11,237 nucleotides of DNA. It comes from Pseudomonas sp. (GTDB lineage Bacteria; Pseudomonadota; Gammaproteobacteria; Pseudomonadales; Pseudomonadaceae). Made by a program: the position numbers and the translations under genes. Below are positions 1 to 5,928 of this stretch, one piece after another. Numbering within the stretch: position 1 is the first letter of the stretch; each line of letters starts with the position of its first letter. The DNA is taken from NCBI GenBank assembly GCA_029240955.1, contig JARDZH010000017.1, positions 1-11,237 of the forward strand, given 5' to 3'. The notes beneath the pieces were generated by a model. That model was not told the DNA's origin, ran no database searches, and worked only from the letters and a program-made list of their open reading frames with translations.

Positions 1-50
1 GCGGTTGCGGTCTTGCGACGGCCAGTGCCGTAATTTTGAGTCGCCGACAT
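1..50 (-). CDS. rpsI: 30S ribosomal protein S9, N-terminal fragment (cut by window edge)
   Basis: Only the first 16 codons are inside the window. Read on the minus strand from the ATG at 50-48 they give MSATQNYGTGRRKTAT, the usual N-terminus of bacterial S9 in Pseudomonas; the conserved TGRRK part is visible. S9 is a small-subunit protein whose C-terminal tail, not seen here, reaches the P-site tRNA. The gene starts 14 bases after the rplM stop, the standard rplM-rpsI order, so the two are almost certainly cotranscribed. A weak purine stretch (GGAAT) lies about 9 bases before the ATG. The rest of the gene lies beyond position 1. Confidence 0.93.
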   Translation of the reverse strand, partial: MSATQNYGTGRRKTAT

Positions 51-64
51 AATGAACTATTCCG

Positions 65-493
65 TTAAAACTTCAGTTCTTGGGGCTGCTGAGCAGTATG
101 AGGGTGTACAGCGCCCGCATAGACTTTCAGCTTACGATACATGTCGCGACCCAGCGGGTTCTTAGGCAGCATGCCTTTGACCGCGGTCTCGATCACGCGC
201 TCAGGAGCTTTGTCGATCAGCTTTTCGAAGTTGATCGATTTGATCCCGCCCGGAAAACCGGAGTGTGAGTAGTAGATCTTGTCGGAAGCTTTAGCACCGG
301 TAACGCGGATCTGCTCAGCGTTGATAACGACGATGTAGTCGCCGGTATCGACGTGCGGAGTGTATTCCGGCTTGTGCTTGCCACGCAGACGGCTCGCGAT
401 TTCGGTGGCCAGACGACCCAGGGTCTGACCAGCAGCGTCGACGACGAACCAGTCGCGCTTAACTGTTTCCGGTTTAGCAGTAAAAGTTTTCAT
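65..493 (-). CDS. rplM: 50S ribosomal protein L13
   Basis: The product has 142 residues, the same length as E. coli L13, and reads [20 protein letters not shown] at the start. The region [20 protein letters not shown], roughly residues 106-125, is the conserved L13 signature, followed by the VHPHTAQQP segment. L13 is an early-assembly large-subunit protein that binds 23S rRNA. It is the first gene of an rplM-rpsI operon. The ATG at 493 is preceded by a GAGG-type Shine-Dalgarno about 12 bases upstream, part of which lies in a small hairpin (505-520). In E. coli the rplM-rpsI operon is known to be repressed by L13 through its leader; whether the same happens here is inference. Nothing in the coding sequence is unusual. 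Confidence 0.97.
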   Translation of the reverse strand: MKTFTAKPETVKRDWFVVDAAGQTLGRLATEIASRLRGKHKPEYTPHVDTGDYIVVINAEQIRVTGAKASDKIYYSHSGFPGGIKSINFEKLIDKAPERVIETAVKGMLPKNPLGRDMYRKLKVYAGAVHPHTAQQPQELKF

Positions 494-504
494 TCTTTAT
501 AGCC

Positions 505-520
505 TCAGGGGCCGCCCTGA
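505..520 (-). promoter_or_regulatory. Leader hairpin overlapping the rplM Shine-Dalgarno
   Basis: On the minus strand the leader reads TCAGGG-CGGC-CCCTGA, a perfect 6-bp stem with a 4-base loop. The 3' arm ends in CTGA and runs directly into the GAGG used as the rplM ribosome binding site, so folding would partly hide it. This is a plausible translational control element for rplM-rpsI. The stem is short, and the regulatory role is inferred from position and from known L13 autoregulation in E. coli. Confidence 0.45.
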
Positions 521-534
521 AAATGAGACGGCGG

Positions 535-563
535 ATCTTACTGAATAGTGCGTACTTTGACAA
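535..563 (-). promoter_or_regulatory. Candidate proximal sigma-70 promoter for rplM (P2)
   Basis: On the minus strand TTGTCA (563-558) is followed by 17 bases and then TAAGAT (540-535): five of six and four of six consensus matches at the ideal spacing. Transcription would start near 528 and give a leader of about 35 bases that still contains the 505-520 hairpin. The -35 box lies inside a perfect palindrome, CTTTGAC-TT-GTCAAAG on the minus strand (555-570), which could be an operator or just the shape of the promoter. No experimental support; a motif call only. Confidence 0.4.
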
Positions 564-673
564 GTCAAAGGCAGCCGGAAACAGACGCTATCGGGGGCTC
601 GGGTCAGCGCGTCCGTTATACGGCAAGATTCTTCGGCAGACGGCGCATCACTTCCACTGCAAAGAGCTGGCGG

Positions 674-701
674 ATTATACAGGCTGAGAAAATATCCTCA
701 A
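674..701 (-). promoter_or_regulatory. Candidate distal sigma-70 promoter for rplM-rpsI (P1)
   Basis: On the minus strand TTGAGG (701-696) is separated by 16 bases from a perfect TATAAT (679-674). The predicted start near 667 gives a leader of about 170 bases before the rplM ATG, long for a simple ribosomal operon and able to hold both the 555-570 palindrome and the 505-520 hairpin. The stretch 494-811 holds no convincing gene; it is the rplM leader plus the divergent upstream region of the regulator at 812. A further TATAAC on the minus strand (621-616) lacks a good -35 box. Confidence 0.6.
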
Positions 702-811
702 CCCTGAATTTCATCCTGCTTGCAGGGCGTGGCGCAATGCTGGACAGGCGTAGCGAAAAATAAGACGATCCAGCCGTTGCCTGACCAATAAACCCTATAA
801 GAACAAACAAC

Positions 812-1807
812 ATGCCGATCTCCCATTCCGCTCATTTGCGGCGCGTAAACATCCTGGCCACCGAAAAAGTGTTCGCATCGACTCTGATGCAGGCCAAGGA
901 CTTCTTTCACCTGGCCAGCCTGCGCTACAGCAAGCAATTGGGCCAAGGGCTGGTTCCCGCTTTTGAAACCCGCCTGGTCAGCCCCGACGGCCTTCCGGTG
1001 GGAAGTTTCAGCGAAGTAACGCTGCCGGTCGACGGCGAGCTGGGGCCGTGCGACATCATCGTGATCCCTGCCTTCTGGGACGATTTCGAGTCATTGTCTC
1101 AACGCTATCCACAGGTCATCCCGTGGCTGCAAGAACAGCACGCCAACGGCGCGGTGCTTTGCGCGGAGGCGACCGGCGTTTTCTGGCTGGCCGAGGCTGG
1201 CCTGCTTGACGGCAAAGAGGCCACGACCTACTGGCGCTTCTTCAATGCGTTCGCCGAGCGTTACCCCAACGTATTGCTCAATCAGGAAAAACATCTGACG
1301 GACGCTGACAACCTGTACTGCGCCGGCGGCACGACCTCGGCCTGCGATCTCTACATCTATCTGATCGAGCGGTTCTGCGGCGCCAGCATCGCTCAGGCTG
1401 TGGCTCGGGACATTCTGTATGAGGTACGCCGCAGTTACTCACCGGGCAGGATCGGGTTCGGCGGGCAAAAGCTGCATCAGGACGTGATCATCCTGCAGAT
1501 TCAGCATTGGCTTGAGGATCACTTCGCCGACAAGTTTCGCTTCGAAGATGTGGCCCGGGATCACGGGATGAGCATTCGCAACTTCATGCGCCGCTTCCAG
1601 ACTGCGACCGGCGACAAGCCTTTGCATTACCTGCAGCGCTTGCGGATCGAAACAGCCAAGGGGCTGCTGTCCGGCACCCGCAAGAGCATCAAGACGATCA
1701 GCTATGAGGTTGGCTACGACGACGCGAGCTTCTTCGCACGACTGTTTCGCCAGCACACGGAGCTCTCGCCAAATCAGTATCGGCAGCAGTTTCAGCAGGC
1801 GGCGTAG
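812..1807 (+). CDS. GlxA-family AraC-type transcriptional regulator with DJ-1/PfpI-like domain
   Basis: The 331-residue product has two parts. Residues about 11-200 look like a DJ-1/PfpI class I glutamine amidotransferase-like domain, with CDIIVIPAFWDD (80-91) and the elbow region GAVLCAEATGVFWLAEAGLL (113-132). Residues about 225-327 are an AraC/XylS DNA-binding domain with two helix-turn-helices (FEDVARDHGMSIRNFMRRFQ, 244-263, and ISYEVGYDDASFFARLFRQH, 296-315). Such proteins are usually activators of catabolic genes that sense a small molecule in the first domain; the ligand and targets here are unknown. By my alignment from memory, the elbow position usually held by Cys is Ala120 (GAVLCAEATG), while a Cys lies three residues earlier, so a sensory rather than enzymatic domain is likely. 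The gene is divergent from rplM and has no related neighbour. Its Shine-Dalgarno and promoter are weak or not recognisable. Confidence 0.9.
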   Translation: MPISHSAHLRRVNILATEKVFASTLMQAKDFFHLASLRYSKQLGQGLVPAFETRLVSPDGLPVGSFSEVTLPVDGELGPCDIIVIPAFWDDFESLSQRYPQVIPWLQEQHANGAVLCAEATGVFWLAEAGLLDGKEATTYWRFFNAFAERYPNVLLNQEKHLTDADNLYCAGGTTSACDLYIYLIERFCGASIAQAVARDILYEVRRSYSPGRIGFGGQKLHQDVIILQIQHWLEDHFADKFRFEDVARDHGMSIRNFMRRFQTATGDKPLHYLQRLRIETAKGLLSGTRKSIKTISYEVGYDDASFFARLFRQHTELSPNQYRQQFQQAA

Positions 1808-1830
1808 AGGCGAAGTCCGCCCGCAATGCT

Positions 1831-1923
1831 TGTGTAGGCGCCAGCTTGCTGGCGAGACGGCAGTTCAGACAAACACATTTGGCGTCTGAACTGACGCTTC
1901 GCCAGCAAGCTGGCTCCTACACG
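1831..1923. repeat. Inverted pair of REP sequences (REPIN-like) between convergent genes
   Basis: Positions 1831-1870 and 1884-1923 are inverted copies matching at 35 of 40 positions, separated by 13 bases. Each arm carries the Pseudomonas REP core GCCAGCTTGCTGGC next to a GTAGG-type end. The pair sits 23 bases after the regulator stop and 17 bases before the zapE stop, and the transcript could fold into a very long hairpin in either direction. REP pairs of this sort are spread by RAYT transposases acting in trans; no such gene is in the window. It may also stabilise or end the two converging transcripts. The same core recurs at 5758-5820. Confidence 0.88.
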
Positions 1924-1940
1924 GGTCGGGGTGTAATGGT

Positions 1941-3035
1941 TCAGGGCTTGTGCGCGCGGGACAGGAACTCGTGCGACTGCATTTCGAGCAAACGGCTGAG
2001 CGTGCGCTGGAATTCGAACATCAGGCGGCCACCGGTATACAGATCCTTGAGCTCGACTTCAGCCGAAATGATCAGCTTGACGTTGCGATCGTAGAACTCG
2101 TCGACCATGTTGATGAAGCGCCGGGCGATGTCGTCGGTGGAGACATTCATCTGCTCGACGCCGCTGAGCAGTACCGCGTGGAAGATCTTGCCCAGTTCGA
2201 TGTAGTCGTTCTGGCTCCGCGGACCGTCGCACAGCTCGCGGAAGTCGAACCACGCCACGTCATCACAGGTTCGCAGCGCACGAATCTCGCGGTTCTCGAT
2301 GATCAGTACGTCGTTCTCGATGGTCTTCGCGCACTCAGGCGTCAGCGCCTTGAAACTCTTGCGCATGCTGTCCTGCGCCGCCTCGTTGAGCGGGAAGTGG
2401 AACAGTTCGGCCTGCTCAAGGTGACGCAAACGGTAGTCGACGCCGCTGTCGACGTTGACGATATCGGTGTTTTCCTTGATCAAGGCAATCGCCGGCAGGA
2501 AGCGTGCGCGCTGCAGACCATCCTTGTACAAGCCGTCGGGCACGATGTTCGAGGTTGCAACCAGCGTAACGCCGTTTTTGAAAAGCTCTTCCATCAGCGT
2601 GCCGAGAATCATCGCATCGGTGATATCGGACACGAAGAATTCGTCGAAGCAGATCACCCGCGCCTCGTCGGAGAAGCGTTTGGCGATGATGGTCAGCGGG
2701 TTTCGCTCACCCTTGAGGGTCTTCATCTCTTCGTGCACGCGCTTCATGAAGCGGTGAAAGTGCGTGCGCACCTTCTGCTCGAAAGGCAGTGCTTCGAAGA
2801 ACGTGTCGACCAGGTAAGTCTTGCCACGGCCTACGCCGCCCCAGAAGTACAGCCCTTTGACCAGGGTGGGCTCTTTCTTGCCGAACAGTTTGCCGAACAG
2901 GCCCGGCTTGCTGTCACTGGCCGCGACCAGATCGTCATACAGACGCTGGAGGTGACGCACGGCGTTTTCCTGCGCGGCATCGTGAAAGAAGTCCGGACGT
3001 TTCAGATCAGCTTGATATCGTTCTAAGGGCGTCAT
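1941..3035 (-). CDS. zapE: ZapE-type AAA+ ATPase, cell-division associated (AFG1 family)
   Basis: From the ATG at 3035 the product has 364 residues, close to the 375 of E. coli ZapE. An in-frame TTG four codons upstream is a less likely start. The AAA+ core is clear: Walker A GGVGRGKT (66-73), Walker B VICFDEF (127-133), then a sensor segment LVATSNIVPDGLYKDGLQ (158-175). E. coli ZapE (YhcM) associates with FtsZ during constriction, needs ATP, and is the bacterial relative of the mitochondrial AFG1/LACE1 protein; the role here is by family. The gene is the last of a minus-strand group after the hydrolase and trpS. A terminator-like hairpin lies only 25 bases before its ATG, so expression must come from readthrough or from a promoter within trpS. 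The Shine-Dalgarno is weak. Confidence 0.93.
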   Translation of the reverse strand: MTPLERYQADLKRPDFFHDAAQENAVRHLQRLYDDLVAASDSKPGLFGKLFGKKEPTLVKGLYFWGGVGRGKTYLVDTFFEALPFEQKVRTHFHRFMKRVHEEMKTLKGERNPLTIIAKRFSDEARVICFDEFFVSDITDAMILGTLMEELFKNGVTLVATSNIVPDGLYKDGLQRARFLPAIALIKENTDIVNVDSGVDYRLRHLEQAELFHFPLNEAAQDSMRKSFKALTPECAKTIENDVLIIENREIRALRTCDDVAWFDFRELCDGPRSQNDYIELGKIFHAVLLSGVEQMNVSTDDIARRFINMVDEFYDRNVKLIISAEVELKDLYTGGRLMFEFQRTLSRLLEMQSHEFLSRAHKP

Positions 3036-3052
3036 ATTCGTTAGCAAAGCAA

Positions 3053-3082
3053 CAAAAACGGGCCGTCACTGTAGCGACGGCC
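3053..3082 (-). terminator. Rho-independent terminator-like hairpin after trpS
   Basis: On the minus strand GGCCGTC (3082-3076) and GACGGCC (3067-3061) form a perfect 7-bp GC-rich stem with an 8-base loop, followed by CG and then TTTTTGTTG. It starts 14 bases after the trpS stop and has the form of an intrinsic terminator. The oddity is that the zapE ATG follows within 25 bases of the stem, with no space for a separate promoter. Confidence 0.72.
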
Positions 3083-3096
3083 TCAGGTAATGGCAA

Positions 3097-4446
3097 TCAG
3101 TCCTGTTGAGGAGCAAGCGCCGACTTGAGTGTCTGGATCGCCGCATCGCGCGTGGCCGCGTCGGTGAACACCGGGCTATCGGCGACACAGGCATCGTCGA
3201 GCCACAGGGTGAAGTGATCATCTGCGGTGCGCACATCCAGTTCGCCGCCCTGCTGCAGCTGCTTGCTGACGGCACCGGCGGCCTTGCCATCGGCGAAGGT
3301 ACGGGACAGGAGCAACTGCTCGCCGTCCGCTGCCAACAACCGGAAGCGAAAGCTGCCGTCGTCTTCGCGGAAGCTGACAAAACGCGCGCCTTTGGCGGCC
3401 TTTTTCTTGCCCGTTTCCGCTACCTGCGTCACAGCGCGGAACGAACGCAGACCGACCGCCTCGCGCAGCTCTTCAAGGAACGGCGTTGCAGCGCGGCGGG
3501 CCTTTTGCGCGCCGGCCAACAGAATGTCTTCAAGATCGGCAGGACGCTGGATCAAGCCCTGATACTTCTCGCGCGCCTCGCTCAATTCGCTGTCCAGCAG
3601 GTTGAACAGGCGATTCTTCGCCTCGCCCCAGCCCAGTCCCTGCACCAGCTCGGAACGGAACTCGGCACTCTGCTCGGCACTGGCAAAAGCCTGATAGAGC
3701 GTGAACAGATGGGAGTTGTCCGGATCCTTGGCTTCGCCGGGCGCGCGCGAATCGGTCACGATGCGGGAAATGGCGTCCTTCATTTCCTTGGCGGTGCTGA
3801 ACAACGGAATGGTGTTGTCGTAGCTCTTGGACATCTTGCGCCCGTCCAGGCCCGGCAAGGTCGCAACACTTTCTTCGATCAACGCCTCAGGCATCACAAA
3901 GAATTCTTTGCCGTTGCCGAACAAGTGGTTGAAGCGTTGACCGATATCGCGGGCCATTTCAACGTGCTGGATCTGGTCCCGTCCGACCGGCACTTTGTGA
4001 GCGTTGAACATCAGAATGTCCGCGGCCATCAGCACCGGATAGCTGTACAAGCCCATGGTCACGCCTGCGTCCGGGTCTTCACCGCCTTCGACGTTCTTGT
4101 CCACCGACGCCTTGTAGGCATGAGCGCGGTTCAGCAGCCCTTTGGCGGCGACGCAGGTCAGCAGCCAGGTCAGCTCGGGAATTTCCGGGATGTCAGACTG
4201 GCGATAGAAGGTCACGCGTTCCGCATCGAGGCCTGAAGCCAGCCAGGTCGCAGCAATTTCCAGACGCGAGCGCTGAATGCGCAGCGGGTCATCGCACTTG
4301 ATCAAGGCGTGGTAGTCGGCCAGAAAGTAGAAGGAATCCACACCGGGCTGGCGACTGGCAACGATGGCCGGGCGGATCGCGCCGGCGTAGTTGCCCAAAT
4401 GAGGAGTGCCGGTGGTGGTGATACCGGTCAGGATACGAGTGGTCAT
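3097..4446 (-). CDS. trpS: Tryptophan-tRNA ligase, long form with C-terminal extension
   Basis: The enzyme joins tryptophan to tRNA-Trp in the cytoplasm using ATP. From the ATG at 4446 it has 449 residues; a TTG nine codons upstream is possible but does not fit the usual start MTTRILTGIT. The class I signatures are present: a HIGH-type motif TPHLGN (14-19) and KMSKS (204-208), with the Trp-pocket segment GRDQIQHVEMARDI (155-168). The catalytic part ends near residue 335, the usual length of bacterial TrpS (about 334). Residues about 355-447 are extra, after a lysine-rich linker (GKKKAAKGA), and look like two copies of a small beta-rich repeat resembling YegP/DUF1508 domains (recognition by eye). 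The gene follows the hydrolase with a 27-base gap, so the two are probably cotranscribed, and ends in a terminator-like hairpin. Confidence 0.97.
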   Translation of the reverse strand: MTTRILTGITTTGTPHLGNYAGAIRPAIVASRQPGVDSFYFLADYHALIKCDDPLRIQRSRLEIAATWLASGLDAERVTFYRQSDIPEIPELTWLLTCVAAKGLLNRAHAYKASVDKNVEGGEDPDAGVTMGLYSYPVLMAADILMFNAHKVPVGRDQIQHVEMARDIGQRFNHLFGNGKEFFVMPEALIEESVATLPGLDGRKMSKSYDNTIPLFSTAKEMKDAISRIVTDSRAPGEAKDPDNSHLFTLYQAFASAEQSAEFRSELVQGLGWGEAKNRLFNLLDSELSEAREKYQGLIQRPADLEDILLAGAQKARRAATPFLEELREAVGLRSFRAVTQVAETGKKKAAKGARFVSFREDDGSFRFRLLAADGEQLLLSRTFADGKAAGAVSKQLQQGGELDVRTADDHFTLWLDDACVADSPVFTDAATRDAAIQTLKSALAPQQD

Positions 4447-4473
4447 GGCGGGTCGCTTATCCAGATGCTGCAA

Positions 4474-5103
4474 TCAGTTCGAGAGGCGCGGCACGACCAG
4501 ATCTTTCAGGTCGGTCAGCTTGCCGTGAAAAAAGTGTCCGCATTCTGCCACTTTCAGCAGCTCATGGGGACGTTGCAGCGCAGCAGACCAGTCATAGACC
4601 GATTGCGGATCGATGACCTCGTCGGTTTCCGGCTGGATGACCGTCAGTGGACAGTTTTGCGGCAGCACGCTCTGATCGGGTATACGTGAGGCAGCGGCGG
4701 CCACCAGAAACAGATGCGTGAGTGTTTCGCCCTGCGCTTCGAGCCGGCCGCCCAGGTTTGCCGCAACGTAGCCGCCGAAGGAAAACCCGAACAGCGTCAT
4801 CGGCAGGTCGGGCTGCTGCTCTCGCAGCCACTTGGCCGCCGCCTGAGCGTCGTCGATCTCGCCCGGGCCTGCGACGGACGTGCCGGCACTGGCGCCCACG
4901 CCGCGATAGTTGAAGCGCAGCGTGATCAGGCCGTTGTCACGCGCGGTGCGCTGCAACGTCGAGACCACTTTATTGAGCATCGTTCCACCCTGGATCGGGT
5001 TAGGATGGCAAATCAGTGCGACGCCCCGGGCTTCGGGAACGTCCTGGTAAAGCGCTTCAAGCTGGCCTTCGGGGCCATCGATAAAAACGGGGGTCTCACG
5101 CAT
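4474..5103 (-). CDS. Alpha/beta hydrolase, small (209 residues)
   Basis: The product is a compact alpha/beta hydrolase without a signal peptide, so cytoplasmic. The nucleophile motif GFSFGG places Ser108, with likely acid Asp161 (PETDEVIDP) and His190 (CGHFFHG), all in the expected order. The early motif CHPNPIQGGTMLNKVV (32-47) and FNYRGVGAS (65-73) are typical of this family of conserved proteobacterial hydrolases, whose substrate is unknown to me. Two starts are possible: the ATG at 5103, or a TTG at 5109 that is better spaced (7 bases) from the GGAG Shine-Dalgarno and would add two residues. It lies just upstream of trpS and divergent from zapG, with a 139-145 base spacer in which I see only weak promoter-like sequences. 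Confidence 0.88.
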   Translation of the reverse strand: MRETPVFIDGPEGQLEALYQDVPEARGVALICHPNPIQGGTMLNKVVSTLQRTARDNGLITLRFNYRGVGASAGTSVAGPGEIDDAQAAAKWLREQQPDLPMTLFGFSFGGYVAANLGGRLEAQGETLTHLFLVAAAASRIPDQSVLPQNCPLTVIQPETDEVIDPQSVYDWSAALQRPHELLKVAECGHFFHGKLTDLKDLVVPRLSN

Positions 5104-5248
5104 GAGCAAAATAGAACTCCGTGACCTTGAAATGGGTCGACTCGTCTAGCTGAATGTCTGTGGCTGGCATATCAACGACGCGTCGCGGGTATACAGCGCA
5201 GGTTCGAGCCGTTAACGTAAAGCAAAGCCGTTTATAGAGGAAGGACTC

Positions 5249-5683
5249 GTGGAACACTCGCTCTTAGTTTGGTTGTTGCCGACTATCGCCCTGGTTGCCG
5301 GTGTCGTCATTGGTTTTCTGGTCGCACGTCTGCTGCCCAACACCGTTCCGAACAGCACCCAGCGTCAGCTGGATGACATTCAGGAGCGTTTCGATGCCTA
5401 TCAGAACGAGGTGGTCACTCACTTCAACAGCACGGCTAACCTGGTACAGAAACTGTCGCAAAGCTATCACGACGTACAGGAACACCTTGCCGAGGGCGCC
5501 AATCAGCTGGCCCTTGACGAAATCACTCGCCAGCGCCTGCTGGCAGCGCTGCACCCGGACGCAAACACTGCCCCACGCGACCGCCTGACGCCCCCGCGCG
5601 ATACGGAAGCGCCAAAGGACTATGCGCCGAAGTCGCCAAACAGCCCGGGCATGCTTGACGAGCATTACGGCTTGAAGAAGTAA
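5249..5683 (+). CDS. zapG: ZapG/YhcB-type inner-membrane protein (DUF1043)
   Basis: The 144-residue protein starts at a GTG preceded by a strong Shine-Dalgarno (GAGGAAGG, 5237-5244). Residues about 5-28 (LLVWLLPTIALVAGVVIGFLVA within this) are a single membrane helix; residues about 36-95 are hydrophilic with a likely coiled coil (QRQLDDIQERFDAYQNEVVTHF); the tail is proline-rich and probably disordered. This is the DUF1043/YhcB layout. E. coli YhcB, renamed ZapG, is an inner-membrane protein linked to division and envelope synthesis; the role here is by family. The gene is alone on its strand, divergent from the hydrolase, and ends with its own intrinsic terminator 18 bases after the stop. 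Confidence 0.92.
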   Translation: MEHSLLVWLLPTIALVAGVVIGFLVARLLPNTVPNSTQRQLDDIQERFDAYQNEVVTHFNSTANLVQKLSQSYHDVQEHLAEGANQLALDEITRQRLLAALHPDANTAPRDRLTPPRDTEAPKDYAPKSPNSPGMLDEHYGLKK

Positions 5684-5701
5684 CGCCGACCCGCCACACC
5701 G

Positions 5702-5736
5702 AAAGCCCGCGATTCGCTCTGAATAGCGGGCTTTTT
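5702..5736 (+). terminator. Rho-independent terminator of zapG
   Basis: AAAGCCCGC (5702-5710) pairs with GCGGGCTTT (5726-5734), a 9-bp stem with a 15-base loop, and the descending arm runs into six T residues. It begins 18 bases after the zapG stop. The A-run at the left side would also give a weak terminator in the other direction. Confidence 0.88.
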
Positions 5737-5757
5737 TGTAGGTCCTGCATCAACAGC

Positions 5758-5820
5758 ATCGCCAGCAAGCTGGCCCCTACGAGGACCGCGCGGTGTTGTA
5801 GGAGCCAGCTTGCTGGCGAT
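5758..5820. repeat. Inverted REP pair, same family as 1831-1923
   Basis: Positions 5758-5780 and 5798-5820 are inverted 23-base copies with one mismatch, separated by 17 bases, each with the core GCCAGCAAGCTGGC and a CCTAC/GTAGG outer part. Relative to the copy at 1831-1923 the arms are shorter and the orientation is reversed, with CTAC ends facing inward. It lies between the terminators of zapG and cysNC, i.e. between convergent genes, the typical non-damaging site for such elements. Confidence 0.87.
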
Positions 5821-5830
5821 GGCTGATTTG

Positions 5831-5852
5831 GTCGCGGGCAAGCGCGCTCCGA
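5831..5852 (-). repeat. Single REP-like fragment of a second type
   Basis: The stretch TCGCGGGCAAGCGCGCTCC resembles, on the minus strand, the other common Pseudomonas REP type (GGAGCGCGCTTGCCCGCGA-like). No inverted partner is seen nearby, so it is a lone half or remnant. The assignment is by eye and by memory of such repeats. Confidence 0.5.
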
Positions 5853-5873
5853 CGCAATAGAATTCTGCAGACA

Positions 5874-5917
5874 TCAAAAAGCCCCGCCCGGACTTCCGTC
5901 CGGGCGGGGCTTTTTGA
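5874..5917. terminator. Strong bidirectional terminator downstream of cysNC
   Basis: A perfect 20-bp inverted repeat (5874-5893 and 5898-5917) with a 4-base loop. The GC-rich inner stem is flanked by AAAAA on one side and TTTTT on the other, so it works in both directions. On the minus strand the loop is GGAA, a GNRA tetraloop, which stabilises hairpins. It starts 11 bases after the cysNC stop and insulates the cys operon from the convergent zapG/REP region. Confidence 0.94.
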
Positions 5918-5928
5918 CAGCCGTCAGG

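Noticed and set aside
548..763. A 71-codon frame in the rplM upstream region
   Set aside because: No Shine-Dalgarno or recognisable motif, and it overlaps the two opposite-strand promoters and the leader of rplM.
1831..1923. A CRISPR-like repeat unit
   Set aside because: The copies are inverted, not direct, there are only two, and there is no spacer array or cas gene; it is a REP pair.
1950..3026. A 358-codon open frame on the plus strand opposite zapE
   Set aside because: Same reason: complement of a well-supported gene, with no motif of its own.
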